NCBI RefSeq assembly: GCF_004799405.1
Contig: NZ_SSMW01000080.1
Location: forward strand, 118,515-182,514
Reading direction: 5' to 3'
DNA length: 64,000 bases
From: Bradyrhizobium sp.
GTDB lineage: Bacteria > Pseudomonadota > Alphaproteobacteria > Rhizobiales > Xanthobacteraceae
The position numbers and the translations under genes are program-made. Every line of letters starts with the position of its first letter. Position 1 is the first letter of the stretch. Positions 33,865-43,986 of the stretch are shown here, piece after piece. The notes beneath the pieces are model-generated. The model searched no databases. It saw only the letters and a list, made by a program, of their open reading frames with translations, and was not told where the DNA came from.

Positions 33865-35193
33865 ATGGCGGATCGCAACAAGACCAAACATAACCACGGC
33901 AGGAAGACCGCTGACCAAAAACCGGCGCTGAAAAAGCTGCCCCGCCAGTCTTTTCTGAAAGCGCTGGGTCCCGGATTGATCACCGGGGCTTCCGACGACG
34001 ATCCCTCGGGCATCGGCACCTACAGCCAGGCCGGCGCGCAGCTTGGCTACGGGGTCGGCTGGACCATGCTGCTGACATTTCCGCTGATGGCGGCGATCCA
34101 GGAAATCTCCGCACGGGTGGGACGTGTCACCGGCCAGGGCATCGCCGGCAACGTCTGCCGGCACTATTCGATCCTGCTGCTCAATGTGGTGGTGGCGCTG
34201 TTGTTCATCGCCAACACCATCAACATCGCCGCTGATCTGGGTGCGATGGCGGATGCGACCAGGCTGCTGATCGGGGGCCCCGGCATTGTCTACGTGCTGG
34301 TGTTCGGGGTGACATCGGTGGTGGCGCAGGTCTTCCTCGACTACAAGCGCTACGTCTCGGTGCTGAAATGGCTGACGCTCAGCCTGTTCGCCTATGTCGG
34401 CGCGCTGGCGTTCGCGCATGTTTCGTGGCGCGAGGCGCTGGCCGGCACGCTGCTGCCGCGCATCACCTGGAGCAGCGACTATTTCACCACCATCGTCGCC
34501 ATTTTCGGCACCACCATCTCGCCCTACCTGTTTTTCTGGCAGGCCTCGCAGGAAGCCGAAGACCAGCGCGTCGATGTCACCAAGCAGCCGCTGATCGACA
34601 GGCATTACGGCGCGCAAAAGGAATTCCATCGCATCCGCGCCGACACCGTCGTCGGCATGGCGTTCTCGAACCTGATCGCGCTGTCGATCATCTGGACCGC
34701 CGCGGCGACGCTGCACGCCGCCGGCAAGACCGATATCCAGACCTCGGCGCAGGCCGCCGAAGCGCTGCGTCCGCTCGCGGGCGCGTTCGCGGAAGTCATC
34801 TTTGCGCTCGGCATCGTCGGCACCGGGCTGTTGGCCATACCGGTGCTCGCCGGCGCCACTGCCTATGCGGTGGGCGAGGGCCGTCGATGGCCGGTCGGCC
34901 TCGCGCGCAAGCCGAAAGAGGCGGTCGCGTTCTATGCCGTGCTGGCGCTGTCGGCGGCAATCGGCATCGCGCTCAACTTCACCCCGATCAATCCGATTTC
35001 CGCGCTGTACTGGAGTGCCGTGGTCAACGGCGTGCTCGCTGTGCCGGTGATGGTGCTGCTGATGATCATGGCGCGCCGCAAGGACGTGATGGGCCGCTTC
35101 GTCATCGGCGGTCCGTTGTACTGGCTGGGATGGCTCTCGACCGGCGCGATGCTGCTCAGCGTCGTGGCGATGGTGGCAGGGTTGTCTCTCTAG
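33865..35193 (+). CDS. Nramp-related divalent metal transporter with atypical metal-site motifs
   Basis: 442 residues from the ATG at 33865 (GGGACCGGGC upstream), with a basic N-terminal tail and about eleven helices. The first helix reads LGPGLITGASDDDPSGIGTY where classical MntH/Nramp has D-P-G-N. The sixth helix reads FGTTISPYLFFWQASQEAED in place of the M-P-H metal motif. NITIAADLGAM-type and AGATAYAVGEG regions are otherwise Nramp-like. The protein therefore belongs to a divergent Nramp group, and Mn or Fe transport should not be assumed; Mg or another solute is possible. No regulator or riboswitch was seen upstream. A palindromic repeat follows the stop. Confidence 0.83.
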   Translation: MADRNKTKHNHGRKTADQKPALKKLPRQSFLKALGPGLITGASDDDPSGIGTYSQAGAQLGYGVGWTMLLTFPLMAAIQEISARVGRVTGQGIAGNVCRHYSILLLNVVVALLFIANTINIAADLGAMADATRLLIGGPGIVYVLVFGVTSVVAQVFLDYKRYVSVLKWLTLSLFAYVGALAFAHVSWREALAGTLLPRITWSSDYFTTIVAIFGTTISPYLFFWQASQEAEDQRVDVTKQPLIDRHYGAQKEFHRIRADTVVGMAFSNLIALSIIWTAAATLHAAGKTDIQTSAQAAEALRPLAGAFAEVIFALGIVGTGLLAIPVLAGATAYAVGEGRRWPVGLARKPKEAVAFYAVLALSAAIGIALNFTPINPISALYWSAVVNGVLAVPVMVLLMIMARRKDVMGRFVIGGPLYWLGWLSTGAMLLSVVAMVAGLSL

Positions 35194-35212
35194 ACGGTTG
35201 CGCGGCATCTCT

Positions 35213-35340
35213 TACCTCTCCCCGCCTGCGGGGAGAGGTCGGATTGCGAAGCAATCCGGGGAGGGGGACTATCCACGAGTCCGCTTGTTGAACGAGCCCC
35301 TCACCCCGACCCTCTCCCCGCAAGGGCGGAGCGAGGGAGG
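35213..35340. repeat. Palindromic repeat element, copy C (variant arms)
   Basis: The left arm ACCTCTCCCCGCCTGCGGGG and the right arm CCTCTCCCCGCAAGGGCGGA share the CTCCCC core of the family but have diverged loops. It lies between the convergent Nramp and TIGR02186 genes, so it may serve both 3' ends. Confidence 0.75.
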
Positions 35341-35348
35341 CGACCGCA

Positions 35349-36140
35349 TCAATCCTTGCGGAACACGATCGACGCCATCCATCCGGACATCATCGCCATG
35401 AAGACCGTGACCAATCCATAGACAAAGCCGTTCTGGCGGGCGTTGGTGGCGACGAACTGCTCGAAGCCGACCTTGACGATCTCGAATGCGGTCTCGGTGC
35501 GTGTCACCAGTACGCCATCGGAAAACAGCTTGATCTCGACGTCGTAGGTTCCGATCGGCACCTCGCCCGGCAACGGAATGCCGGTGCGAAACAAGGTCGG
35601 CGTCAGGAACGTCACCGCGGACGTCGCCTCGCGATAAAGGCCGTGCTCGGAGCGCAGCCGCACAAAGGCGCTGCGGAACGCATCGTTCGGCACCACGTCG
35701 GCATAATCGGGTCCGACGCGCTGGGTCAGCTGCACATTGTTGAGACCGAGTTGCTGGCGCCGCTGCACCTCCGGCGAAGCGATTTCGTCGAATGGCCGGT
35801 TGGAAAACAGCGCCAGATAGGTCGGCACCTGGAGGAATTGCCGGTAGTCGGTGTTGACCCAGATGCCGAACCTGCGTTCCTTGCGGCGCGTCACCATGTC
35901 GGCGTGCGGGCCGCTCACGGTCACCGCGAGATCGTAACTAGTGCGGCTGGCCGGCGTGGTCGCGTCCTTTTCGACCGAGCCGAACAGCACCAGTTCCTCG
36001 CCGGAATAGTTCGGCGTCACGGTTACGCGGTGGTTGGAGACCGACACGATCAGCCGCTCGGCGCGCGCAGGCGGCGTGGCGAAGACCGCGCCCAGCAGCA
36101 GCGCCAGCCCAACCGCCGTGAATGGCGCGCGCGCGATCAT
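35349..36140 (-). CDS. TIGR02186 family exported protein
   Basis: 263 residues. The signal peptide (VGLALLLGAVFATPPARA) is followed by a beta-rich periplasmic domain that opens ERLIVSVSNHRVTVTPNYSGEELVLFGS. A C-terminal membrane helix (FVYGLVTVFMAMMSGWMASIVF) ends in a short basic tail. The conserved NTDYRQFLQVPTYLALFSN segment is also present. This is the alphaproteobacterial family that regularly accompanies a TauE/SafE exporter. Here it overlaps that gene by 4 bases (ATGA), so the two are translated together. It is probably a periplasmic partner of the exporter; biochemistry is unknown. Confidence 0.87.
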   Translation of the reverse strand: MIARAPFTAVGLALLLGAVFATPPARAERLIVSVSNHRVTVTPNYSGEELVLFGSVEKDATTPASRTSYDLAVTVSGPHADMVTRRKERRFGIWVNTDYRQFLQVPTYLALFSNRPFDEIASPEVQRRQQLGLNNVQLTQRVGPDYADVVPNDAFRSAFVRLRSEHGLYREATSAVTFLTPTLFRTGIPLPGEVPIGTYDVEIKLFSDGVLVTRTETAFEIVKVGFEQFVATNARQNGFVYGLVTVFMAMMSGWMASIVFRKD

Positions 36141-37063
36141 CCGGCGCCTCCGGTTTCCCGTATCGTGAAGAGATCGTCGGGGCGGATCACGAGTTCAATC
36201 GCAAAACGGATTCCGACCGCGAGAATCAGCAGGCCGAGCAGCAATCGCAGATGTTCGCCGCGGATCTTCTGGCCGGCGCGGGCGCCGAACTGGGCGCCGG
36301 TGACGCCGCCGACCATCAGGATCAGCGCCAGCACCGCATCGACCAGATGATTGGTGGCCGCGTGCAGCATGGTGGCGAACAGCATGGTGATCAGCGTCAG
36401 CACCATCGAGGTGCCGATCACGGTCGAGGTCGGCACCCGCAGCAAATAGATCATGATCGGGACCAGGATAAAACCGCCGCCGATGCCCATCACCGCGCCG
36501 ATGAAGCCGATGATCACGCCGACGATAACGACCGGGATCACCGACAGGTAGATCTTGGATCGTTTGAAGCGCATCTTTAGCGGCAGTCCATGGATCCAGC
36601 CGTGGCTGCCCGAGCGGCGCATCGGTACCGCCACGCCGCGCCGCACCCGCATGATCGCGCGCAGCCCCTCCCAGAACATCAATCCGCCGACCGTGGTCAG
36701 CAGGACAACGTAGGACAGTGCAATCAACAGATCGAGCTGGCCGAGCGAGCGCAGCAGCGTGAAGGTCCACACGCCGAGCGTGGTGCCGACGACGCCTCCG
36801 CTCAACAGCACCAGCGCCAGTGCCGGATCGATCGCGCGCCGCCGCCAGTACGACAGCGCACCGGAAAACGACGAGGCCGCGATATGGCTGGCGACGGAGG
36901 CGACCGCGACCGCCGGCGCGATGCCGACAAAGATCAACAGCGGCGTCATCAGGAATCCGCCGCCGATGCCGAACATGCCGGATACGAAACCCACGGCCGC
37001 GCCCATCGCCAGGATGAGGAAAATATTGACCGGGATGTCGGCGATCGGGAGGTAAATTTGCAC
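36137..37063 (-). CDS. TauE/SafE family sulfite exporter
   Basis: 308 residues with about eight hydrophobic helices. The duplicated signature GMFGIGGGFLMTPLLIFVGI near the N-terminus and GAVMGIGGGFILVPIMIYLL in the second half are hallmark TauE/SafE repeats. A cytoplasmic basic loop (RSGSHGWIHGLPLKMRFKRS) lies between the halves. The family exports sulfite, sulfoacetate or related organosulfur anions. The downstream partner is the TIGR02186 protein; no sulfur oxidation genes are nearby, so the substrate is inferred from family only. Confidence 0.9.
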   Translation of the reverse strand: MQIYLPIADIPVNIFLILAMGAAVGFVSGMFGIGGGFLMTPLLIFVGIAPAVAVASVASHIAASSFSGALSYWRRRAIDPALALVLLSGGVVGTTLGVWTFTLLRSLGQLDLLIALSYVVLLTTVGGLMFWEGLRAIMRVRRGVAVPMRRSGSHGWIHGLPLKMRFKRSKIYLSVIPVVIVGVIIGFIGAVMGIGGGFILVPIMIYLLRVPTSTVIGTSMVLTLITMLFATMLHAATNHLVDAVLALILMVGGVTGAQFGARAGQKIRGEHLRLLLGLLILAVGIRFAIELVIRPDDLFTIRETGGAG

Positions 37064-37272
37064 GCGCGCTTTGCTTTAAGATTTAGCCTTGAGGCTGGCC
37101 GAAACCGCTCATGGCATGGTGGTTTTGGACGCGGAATACGCGCGAACGCGGATCAACCGCTTGCGTCCCTGCATAACCGAAATCGCCGCCGGGAGGGACT
37201 AAAGAATCCGCGGACGGGCGGTTTTTCTCGCGCCGCCTGCCGCGCAATTTCCGATGTGGTGAATAATCAGGA

Positions 37273-40200
37273 TTAACGGGCGGCGCGCTTGGTCAAAGCC
37301 GGTTTCGCCGCGGGCTTTGCCGTGGTGGCCTGCACCGGCGCGGTGTCCCATCCGCCGGCCGGGCTCGCGACGTTGATGGCGTCGTCGGGCTGCGGTTCCG
37401 GGGTGAAGGTCTGGATCGCGAGCTTTGCCGCCGCCAGCGACTGGGCGTCGAGCCGCTTGGCGATATCGTCGCGTTTGCGGATCGAGTCGGCGTCGCCCTG
37501 GGCTGCGGCGAGGCTGAACCATTTGAAGGATTCGGCGAGGTTCTGTTCGACGCCGATACCGCGGGCATAGAGGATACCGAGATTGAACTGGCTGTCGGCG
37601 ACGCCGCGGTCGGCGGCCTTGCGGAACCACTGCGCCGCGCTCTTGTAGTTGGCGCCCTTGCCGCCGCCGTCGGCGTCAAGCACGGCCAGATTGTGCATCG
37701 CCTTGGCGTTGCCGCGCTCGGCGGCCTGGATGTAGTAGCGCCGCGCGATGTCGACGTCCTTTTTCACGCTCAAGCCCTTTTCGTAGAGGGTCCCGAGCCG
37801 GAAGATCGCCGGCACCACGCCGGCTTGCGCCGCGCGGTCATACCATTTCGCGGCTTCGTCGAAATTCGCTGTGACGCCTTTGCCCTCGGCAAAACGCAGG
37901 CCGATCTCAAAGGCGGCGGTGGGATCGCCCTTGAGCGCGGCCGCGCGCAGCACCGGTCCGCCGATCGCATCCGGCAATCTCTCGGTTGGCGGGATCTGCA
38001 CCTGGGCAAGCTTGTGGTTGCCGGGCACTGTGGGCGCCGCCGGAATGGCGCCGGTAATGTCGCTGGCGGATATTGGCGATCCCGTGAGCGCCGCTGCGGC
38101 CTGCGGGATCGCCACCGACGCGGTGCTGTCGGGGATGTTCGGGACGGAACGATTGAGCGATTGCCGGCCGATCGGTGCCGGCGGGTTCATCGACGGCGCG
38201 GCGGGCGCCGGTGCGGCGGGTTTGGCGCCGTCATCGGCGGGCGCTTGAGCCGGTGGCTCGCTCGAATTCTCCATCGCAGGCATCGGCGGCGGATTGCCGC
38301 CGTCGAGCAGCGTCATCGCCATCTTGAAGGTGCCGAGCACGATCACCACCACGCTCGCGCCGACCAGCAGCGAGCGAATCTTGGTGGTGATCGTCGAGGG
38401 TTCCTTGGCGTTGGCGGCATCCTTGAGCGGGCGTGCAACCTTTTCGCCGACCGGCGCGGCCGCGGCGGCCTTGGCGGCACGGCGCGCGGCGGCAATGAAG
38501 CTGGAGGTGTTGTCGAGTTCGCGCGCGGTTGCCGGAATTTCGCTGATCGCGTTTTCGGAAGCCGCAATGCGCTCGGATGGCGAAGCCGCGCGGCCGGACG
38601 GCCGCGTCCCCGGCTCAAGCGGGTGGTCGGGCGGCAGATCGGGCTCGATCACCTCGCGCGACGGGGTATGCGGCACCAGAATCTCGCTGATCGCCATCGG
38701 CGGCGCGGCGGCGGCCGGCGCGGGAGCGGTCGGGGTTTGCGCGACGTGAAACTCGCGCGGTGCGGCCGCAAAATACTGTTCGGCTGCGGCCGGATTCGGC
38801 AATTCGGGCTTCGGCTGCGGCGGCATCGCAAAGCGCGGCGCGGCGGCTTGCGGCGGAGCGGGTTGCGAGGCCGGCGCGGAACGCGCGTTGTGCAGATCGC
38901 CTTCGATCGTCGCCAGACGGTCGACCACATGGCCGAGGGTATTTTGGACGGTTTCGAGCGAATCCTGGGTGCGGCGATCGATTTCCGACTGGCTGAAGCG
39001 GATATCGGACAATTCGCGCTTGACGATATCGACCAGGCCGCTGTCGGTCGGTGCCGCTTCGCTGCGGCCGTTGCCGGCCAGCGCGGCGAGGCTGGCATGC
39101 TGGGTTTCGAGATGACGCAGAATGTCCTGCAGTCCGTCCTCGACCCGCCCGAGATTGCCGCCGCGGCTATCGCTGGCGGCTTCGAGGCGCTCGAGCAGAT
39201 AAGACACCCGCTGTTCAAGATGCGCAAACGCCGAGGCGCTGTCGTTGCCGACCGGCATGCGGTCGATGCGATCGGCCAGGGCCCGCAGCGTGCCCTCGTA
39301 TTGTTCGGTGTTCTGGCTGACCGCCGGCTGCTCGCGGCTTTCCAGCGTCGAGGTCAGCGCGGCAATGCGCTGTTCGAGCATCGCGAGCGAATTGCCCTGG
39401 CCTTCGGAGCGGGAAAGCAGATCGACCTTGGACGACAGCGTGTGGAGGTCGTCGCTGAGCCGGGCCAGCGCGTCGTTGGAGGCGACATTGGAAACGATGG
39501 AGCGAAGTGCGGCGATCGCGCCTTCGAGCTGGTGCACCGTGGCGGGATCGTTGCTGTTGCGCAGGATCAGGTCGAGTTTGCCGCCGAGACTGCGGATCGC
39601 CTCGTCGTAGCCGGTCAATTGCTCCGCCGGGGTCAGCGAGCGCAGCGCTTCGCGAATCTCACTTAGGGCGCGTTCGATGCCGCTCAGGGCCTGGCTGTCG
39701 ATGCCGCTCTGCCGGGTGTCGTCGATACGGCGGGACAGCGAGCGGATTTCGTTCTCGATCGATTCGATCGCCCGGCGCGGCATCGCCTCGGTGATGGCGT
39801 GACGAATCTCCGACAGTTCGCCGCGGAATGCGGCGATCGATTGCTCGATTCCGTCGGGACGCTGCAGCGCTTCGATCTGGCTGGTGATCTTGAACAAATG
39901 GCGTTCGAGCGTGGAAAAATCCGGGCCCGCCGGCATTGCGGGCGCCATCGGCTGGGTGGCGCGCGGAGGCATCGGCCGCGGGGCGGTGTAGTCAAGTTCG
40001 CTCTGGCGCGCAGCGACTTCTGCGATCGCGAAGTCCAGCGACCCCGGATTGAGCGGCGGCGAAGGGCGATAGACCTGGGCGGCGGCGCGCTCGACCTGAT
40101 CGGTCTTGCGCTGCGCGCTCTGAAGCTGGGCTTGCCTTGCCGGAGCGGGGTTCGAGATCTGCGACAGCCGCGCATCGAGGCGCGAGATGGCGTCGTTCAA

Positions 40201-40533
40201 TTGCCGGGCGACACCGGGCTCGCTGCGCGGCGTATCCTGGCGAGATGTGTCTTGGCGAGATGTGTCCTGGCGAGGCGCCGGGCGCGAAATCTGCTCGATC
40301 TGGCGGGTGATCGAATCCAGCCGCTGGTGGATGTCGGCGACGTCCCGGCTTTCCTGGCTCGGCGGCATCGGCCGTTGATTCGGGTCGGCGCGGAAGCTGG
40401 GAGGGGCGGATTCGCCGATGGTGGCATTGAGCCAGTCGCTGAGCGACATGCCGGCGCGTCGCGCGGCAGCCTCGGCCCTTTCGCGGACGGATGGATCGAT
40501 GCCCTCAACACTCCACGGCACGCGCGAATTCAT
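37273..40533 (-). CDS. PodJ-like polarity protein with coiled coil and periplasmic Sel1 repeats
   Basis: 1086 residues. The N-terminus NSRVPWSVEGIDPSVRERAE, followed by AAARRAGMSLSDWLNATIGE, is typical of alphaproteobacterial PodJ-like proteins. Residues from about 80 to 560 are a Gln/Arg-rich coiled coil (many IDDTRQ/LEQRI heptads). A Pro/Ala-rich linker leads to a membrane helix near 714-744 (LLVGASVVVIVLGTFKMAM). The C-terminal third is periplasmic, with four or so Sel1/TPR units at about 860-1030, such as AAFEIGLRFAEGKGVTANFD and AKAMHNLAVLDADGGGKGAN. PodJ is a cell-pole organiser in Caulobacter; a polar role here is inference from architecture. Confidence 0.83.
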   Translation of the reverse strand: MNSRVPWSVEGIDPSVRERAEAAARRAGMSLSDWLNATIGESAPPSFRADPNQRPMPPSQESRDVADIHQRLDSITRQIEQISRPAPRQDTSRQDTSRQDTPRSEPGVARQLNDAISRLDARLSQISNPAPARQAQLQSAQRKTDQVERAAAQVYRPSPPLNPGSLDFAIAEVAARQSELDYTAPRPMPPRATQPMAPAMPAGPDFSTLERHLFKITSQIEALQRPDGIEQSIAAFRGELSEIRHAITEAMPRRAIESIENEIRSLSRRIDDTRQSGIDSQALSGIERALSEIREALRSLTPAEQLTGYDEAIRSLGGKLDLILRNSNDPATVHQLEGAIAALRSIVSNVASNDALARLSDDLHTLSSKVDLLSRSEGQGNSLAMLEQRIAALTSTLESREQPAVSQNTEQYEGTLRALADRIDRMPVGNDSASAFAHLEQRVSYLLERLEAASDSRGGNLGRVEDGLQDILRHLETQHASLAALAGNGRSEAAPTDSGLVDIVKRELSDIRFSQSEIDRRTQDSLETVQNTLGHVVDRLATIEGDLHNARSAPASQPAPPQAAAPRFAMPPQPKPELPNPAAAEQYFAAAPREFHVAQTPTAPAPAAAAPPMAISEILVPHTPSREVIEPDLPPDHPLEPGTRPSGRAASPSERIAASENAISEIPATARELDNTSSFIAAARRAAKAAAAAPVGEKVARPLKDAANAKEPSTITTKIRSLLVGASVVVIVLGTFKMAMTLLDGGNPPPMPAMENSSEPPAQAPADDGAKPAAPAPAAPSMNPPAPIGRQSLNRSVPNIPDSTASVAIPQAAAALTGSPISASDITGAIPAAPTVPGNHKLAQVQIPPTERLPDAIGGPVLRAAALKGDPTAAFEIGLRFAEGKGVTANFDEAAKWYDRAAQAGVVPAIFRLGTLYEKGLSVKKDVDIARRYYIQAAERGNAKAMHNLAVLDADGGGKGANYKSAAQWFRKAADRGVADSQFNLGILYARGIGVEQNLAESFKWFSLAAAQGDADSIRKRDDIAKRLDAQSLAAAKLAIQTFTPEPQPDDAINVASPAGGWDTAPVQATTAKPAAKPALTKRAAR

Positions 40534-40910
40534 GTTTTCGTCCGGTTCCGACCCCGGCGCTCCACCTGCGCCATCAGCCGCCCCGCGCGTCCCTTGAGAC
40601 GAGTCAATCGAATTCCGCGCGGGTCGTCTGCCTCGGGGACCGACTTTTTCGTGTTACGGTAAACAACGGGTTAAGGAATTGGACGGCCGGCCCTGAAAGT
40701 TGCCTTGAAGCTGGCTCGAAGCTGTCCCGAGGTTGTCCTGGCGGCGAGATCGGCCGGGTCGGGCCGGCTTCGGGCGCTGGCCCGGTCAAGTTGTCGCGAT
40801 GGCTGCCGCCGCCTGCCGCTTTTGTCTAAGGTCTTTTGGAACTAGCCGATTGCTGCACTGCAAAATCTCCCCTAAACGAAGCGCCGCCAGCTACCCCTGC
40901 GAGGATTGCC
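40534..40910. other. Intergenic region between the divergent PodJ-like and acyl-CoA dehydrogenase genes
   Basis: This 377-base stretch holds the start regions of both divergent genes. I see no ORF with a ribosome-binding site, no RNA gene and no clear operator. GAGGATTGCC at its right end is the ribosome-binding site of the acyl-CoA dehydrogenase gene. A TTACGGTAAACAACGGGTTAA segment is its only locally AT-rich part and may hold a promoter. Confidence 0.4.
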
Positions 40911-42701
40911 ATGCCGAGCTACAAAGCCCCCCTGGAAGATGTCAGTTTCCTGCTCAACGACGTCTTTCAGATCGACCGCTACGACAATCTTCCCGGGTTC
41001 AGCGATGCCTCCGCCGACGTGCGGGAGGCGATCTTGAATGAAGCAGCCAAACTCGCCGAACAGGTGCTGCAGCCGCTCAACCGCGTCGGCGATCTCGAAG
41101 GCTGTACCCACAACAGTGACGGCTCCGTGACCACCCCGAAGGGCTTCAAGGAAGCCTTCAAACAGGTGGCCGAAGGTGGCTGGCTCGGCCTGTCGGCGCC
41201 GGCGGAATATGGCGGGCAGGGCCTGCCGGTGACGCTGTCTCAGGCGGTCGGCGAATTCCAGATCTCGGCCAATATGGCGTTTTCGATGTATAGCGGCCTG
41301 ACCATGGGCGCGACCGCCGCCCTGATGGTGCACGGCAAGCCCGAGCAGAAGGCGATGTTCGTGCCGAAGATGGTGGCCGGACAATGGACCGGCACCATGA
41401 ATCTCACCGAGCCGCAATGCGGCACCGATCTGGGGCTGCTGCGCACCAAGGCCGCCAAGCAGGCCGACGGCAGCTACAAGATCACCGGCACCAAGATTTT
41501 CATCTCCGCCGGCGAGCATGATCTGGCTGAAAACATCATCCATCTGGTGCTGGCGCGAATCGAGGGCGCCCCCAGCGGCATCAAGGGCGTCTCGCTGTTC
41601 GTGGTGCCGAAGGTCCTGGTCAATGCCGACGGATCGCTCGGCGCGCGCAACGGCGTGTCCTGCGGGTCGATCGAACACAAGATGGGCATTCACGGCAATT
41701 CCACCTGCGTGATGAACTACGACGGCGCTACCGGCTGGCTGATCGGCGAGGAAAACCGGGGCATGCAGGGCATGTTCGTGATGATGAACGAGGCGCGGCT
41801 TGGCGTTGCGGTGCAGGGGCTGGCGCAATCCGAGGTCGCCTATCAGAACGCCGCCGCTTACGCCCGCGACCGTCTGCAAGGCCGAGCGCTGTCGGGGCCG
41901 CAGGCGCCGGACAAGCCGGCCGATCCGATCATCGTGCACCCCGACGTGCGCCGTACGCTGCTGACGATTCGCGCCTTCAACGAGGCGGCGCGCGCGATGG
42001 TGGTGTGGACTTCGCTGAAAAGCGATGTCGCGCATCGCTCCAGCGACCCCAAGGATCGCCAGGAAGCCGACGATCACATGGGGCTGATGACGCCGGTGCT
42101 GAAAGGCGTCCTCACCGATGTCGGGTTTTCCAATGCGGTGCTGGCGCAGCAGATGTTCGGCGGCCACGGCTATATCGCCGAGAACGGCATGGAGCAGTTC
42201 GTGCGCGATGCACGCATCGCGATGATCTACGAGGGCGCCAACAGCATTCAGGCGCTCGACCTGGTCGGACGCAAATTGCCGCGCGACGGCGGCCGCGCCG
42301 TGATGGCGTTCTTCGGCGAGGTCGCGGGTTTTGCCAAGGATCACGGCGCCGATGAAGCGATGAAGCCCTATGTCGCGCCGCTCAGCACCGCCCTCGGCCA
42401 TTTGCAGCAGGCCACCACCTGGCTGATGCAGAACGCGATGATGAAGCCCGACAACGCCGGCGCGGGTGCTACCGATTACATGCAGCTGTTCGGCCTCGTG
42501 ACCTTCGCCTACATGTGGGCGAAGATGGCGAAAGTAGCCCAGGACAAGATTGCAAGCACCGGCGCCACACCCTATCTGACCACCAAGCTGGTGACCGGAA
42601 AATTCTTCATGGAGCGGATGCTGCCGGAAACGACGCTGCATCTGGCGCGCATCCAGACCGGAAGCGCGACCACCATGGAGTTGCCCGCGGAAGCTTTCTG
42701 A
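40911..42701 (+). CDS. Acyl-CoA dehydrogenase with C-terminal extension (DmdC-like)
   Basis: 596 residues from the ATG at 40911 (GAGGATTGCC upstream). It is longer than ordinary acyl-CoA dehydrogenases (about 380) because of an N-terminal extension (YKAPLEDVSFLLNDVF) and a C-terminal acetyl-CoA dehydrogenase-like domain. FAD/substrate motifs are MNLTEPQCGTDLGLLRTKA, KITGTKIFISAGEHDL and MFGGHGYIAENGMEQFVRDA. The catalytic Glu is in MIYEGANSIQALDLVGRKL at about residue 440. The group includes 3-methylmercaptopropionyl-CoA dehydrogenases and medium/long-chain enzymes. It opens a three-gene beta-oxidation operon, so a fatty acyl-CoA substrate is likely. Confidence 0.92.
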   Translation: MPSYKAPLEDVSFLLNDVFQIDRYDNLPGFSDASADVREAILNEAAKLAEQVLQPLNRVGDLEGCTHNSDGSVTTPKGFKEAFKQVAEGGWLGLSAPAEYGGQGLPVTLSQAVGEFQISANMAFSMYSGLTMGATAALMVHGKPEQKAMFVPKMVAGQWTGTMNLTEPQCGTDLGLLRTKAAKQADGSYKITGTKIFISAGEHDLAENIIHLVLARIEGAPSGIKGVSLFVVPKVLVNADGSLGARNGVSCGSIEHKMGIHGNSTCVMNYDGATGWLIGEENRGMQGMFVMMNEARLGVAVQGLAQSEVAYQNAAAYARDRLQGRALSGPQAPDKPADPIIVHPDVRRTLLTIRAFNEAARAMVVWTSLKSDVAHRSSDPKDRQEADDHMGLMTPVLKGVLTDVGFSNAVLAQQMFGGHGYIAENGMEQFVRDARIAMIYEGANSIQALDLVGRKLPRDGGRAVMAFFGEVAGFAKDHGADEAMKPYVAPLSTALGHLQQATTWLMQNAMMKPDNAGAGATDYMQLFGLVTFAYMWAKMAKVAQDKIASTGATPYLTTKLVTGKFFMERMLPETTLHLARIQTGSATTMELPAEAF

Positions 42702-42765
42702 TTGTCTTTCGAACTCGCGGCGGATCCCGGCGCGAAACCAATTTCACCGATCGAGGGGGGACCCC

Positions 42766-43974
42766 ATGCCCGAGGCATATATCTACGATCACGTGCGCAC
42801 GCCGCGCGGCCGCGGCAAGACCGACGGCGCGCTGCATGAGGTGACCGCGCTGGCGCTGGCGACGGCGCCGTTGAAGGCGCTGAAGGAGCGCAACAACCTC
42901 AAGCCCGGCACCATCGACGACGTGGTCCTGGGTTGCGTCGATCCGGTCGGCGAGGCCGGTGGCGATATCGCGCGGATGGCGGCGCTGAGTGCGGGCTACG
43001 GCAACGATGTGCCGGGCATCCAGATCAACCGCTTCTGCGCCTCGGGCCTCGATGCGGTGAACTTCGCGGCGGCGCAAGTGATGTCGGGCCAGCACAAGAT
43101 GACCATCGGCGGCGGCGCCGAATCGATGAGTCGCGTCGGCATCGGGGCTTCGGGCGGCGCCTGGCCGATGGATCCGTCGATCGCGGTGCCGGCCTATTTC
43201 ATGCCGCAGGGCGTGTCGGCCGACCTGATCGCCACCAAGTACGGGTTTTCGCGCGACGATGTCGACGCCTATGCGGTGCAGAGCCAGCAGCGCGCGGCCA
43301 AAGCCTGGGACGAGGGCCGCTTCAAGAATTCGGTGGTCCCGGTCAAGGACGTCAACGGGCTCACCATCCTGGCCAGGGACGAGCACATGCGGCCCACCAC
43401 GACGATGCAGTCGCTCGGCCAGTTGCAGCCGTCGTTTGCGACCATCGGACAGATGGGCGGTTTCGACGCGGTGGCGATCCAGTCGCACCCCGAGATCGAG
43501 CGCATCAACTACGTGCACCACGCCGGCAATTCCTCCGGCATCGTCGATGGCGCCGCCGCGGTGCTGGTCGGCAACAAGGAGGCGGGTGCTGCGGCCGGCC
43601 TGAAGCCACGTGCGAAGATTCGCGCCTTCGCCAATATCGGTTCGGAGCCGGCGATGATGCTGACCGGGCCGGTCGACGTGACCAGGAAAGTGCTGGAGCG
43701 CTCCGGCATGAAACTGTCGGACATCGACCTGTTTGAATTGAACGAGGCCTTCGCCTCGGTGGTGCTGCGCTACATCCAGGCTTTCGACATCGACAACGCC
43801 AAGATCAACGTCAACGGCGGCGCCATCGCGCTCGGTCATCCGCTCGGTGCCACCGGTGCGATGATTCTCGGCACCGTGCTCGATGAACTCGAGCGCAGCA
43901 ACAAATCGACCGCGCTGGTCACGCTGTGCATCGGCGGCGGCATGGGCACTGCGACCATCATCGAGCGGGTTTAG
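42766..43974 (+). CDS. Acetyl-CoA C-acyltransferase (thiolase)
   Basis: 402 residues with a strong GAGGGGG upstream of the ATG. Thiolase catalytic residues are Cys91 in [19 protein letters not shown], His358 in [17 protein letters not shown] and Cys388 in [12 protein letters not shown]. The N-terminal [19 protein letters not shown] is typical of FadA/FadI-type degradative thiolases. It cleaves 3-ketoacyl-CoA with CoA to acetyl-CoA and a shortened acyl-CoA. It lies between the acyl-CoA dehydrogenase and the FadJ-type gene and is separated from the latter by 12 bases, so the three form one operon. Confidence 0.94.
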   Translation: MPEAYIYDHVRTPRGRGKTDGALHEVTALALATAPLKALKERNNLKPGTIDDVVLGCVDPVGEAGGDIARMAALSAGYGNDVPGIQINRFCASGLDAVNFAAAQVMSGQHKMTIGGGAESMSRVGIGASGGAWPMDPSIAVPAYFMPQGVSADLIATKYGFSRDDVDAYAVQSQQRAAKAWDEGRFKNSVVPVKDVNGLTILARDEHMRPTTTMQSLGQLQPSFATIGQMGGFDAVAIQSHPEIERINYVHHAGNSSGIVDGAAAVLVGNKEAGAAAGLKPRAKIRAFANIGSEPAMMLTGPVDVTRKVLERSGMKLSDIDLFELNEAFASVVLRYIQAFDIDNAKINVNGGAIALGHPLGATGAMILGTVLDELERSNKSTALVTLCIGGGMGTATIIERV

Positions 43975-43986
43975 GGAGCGACGACA

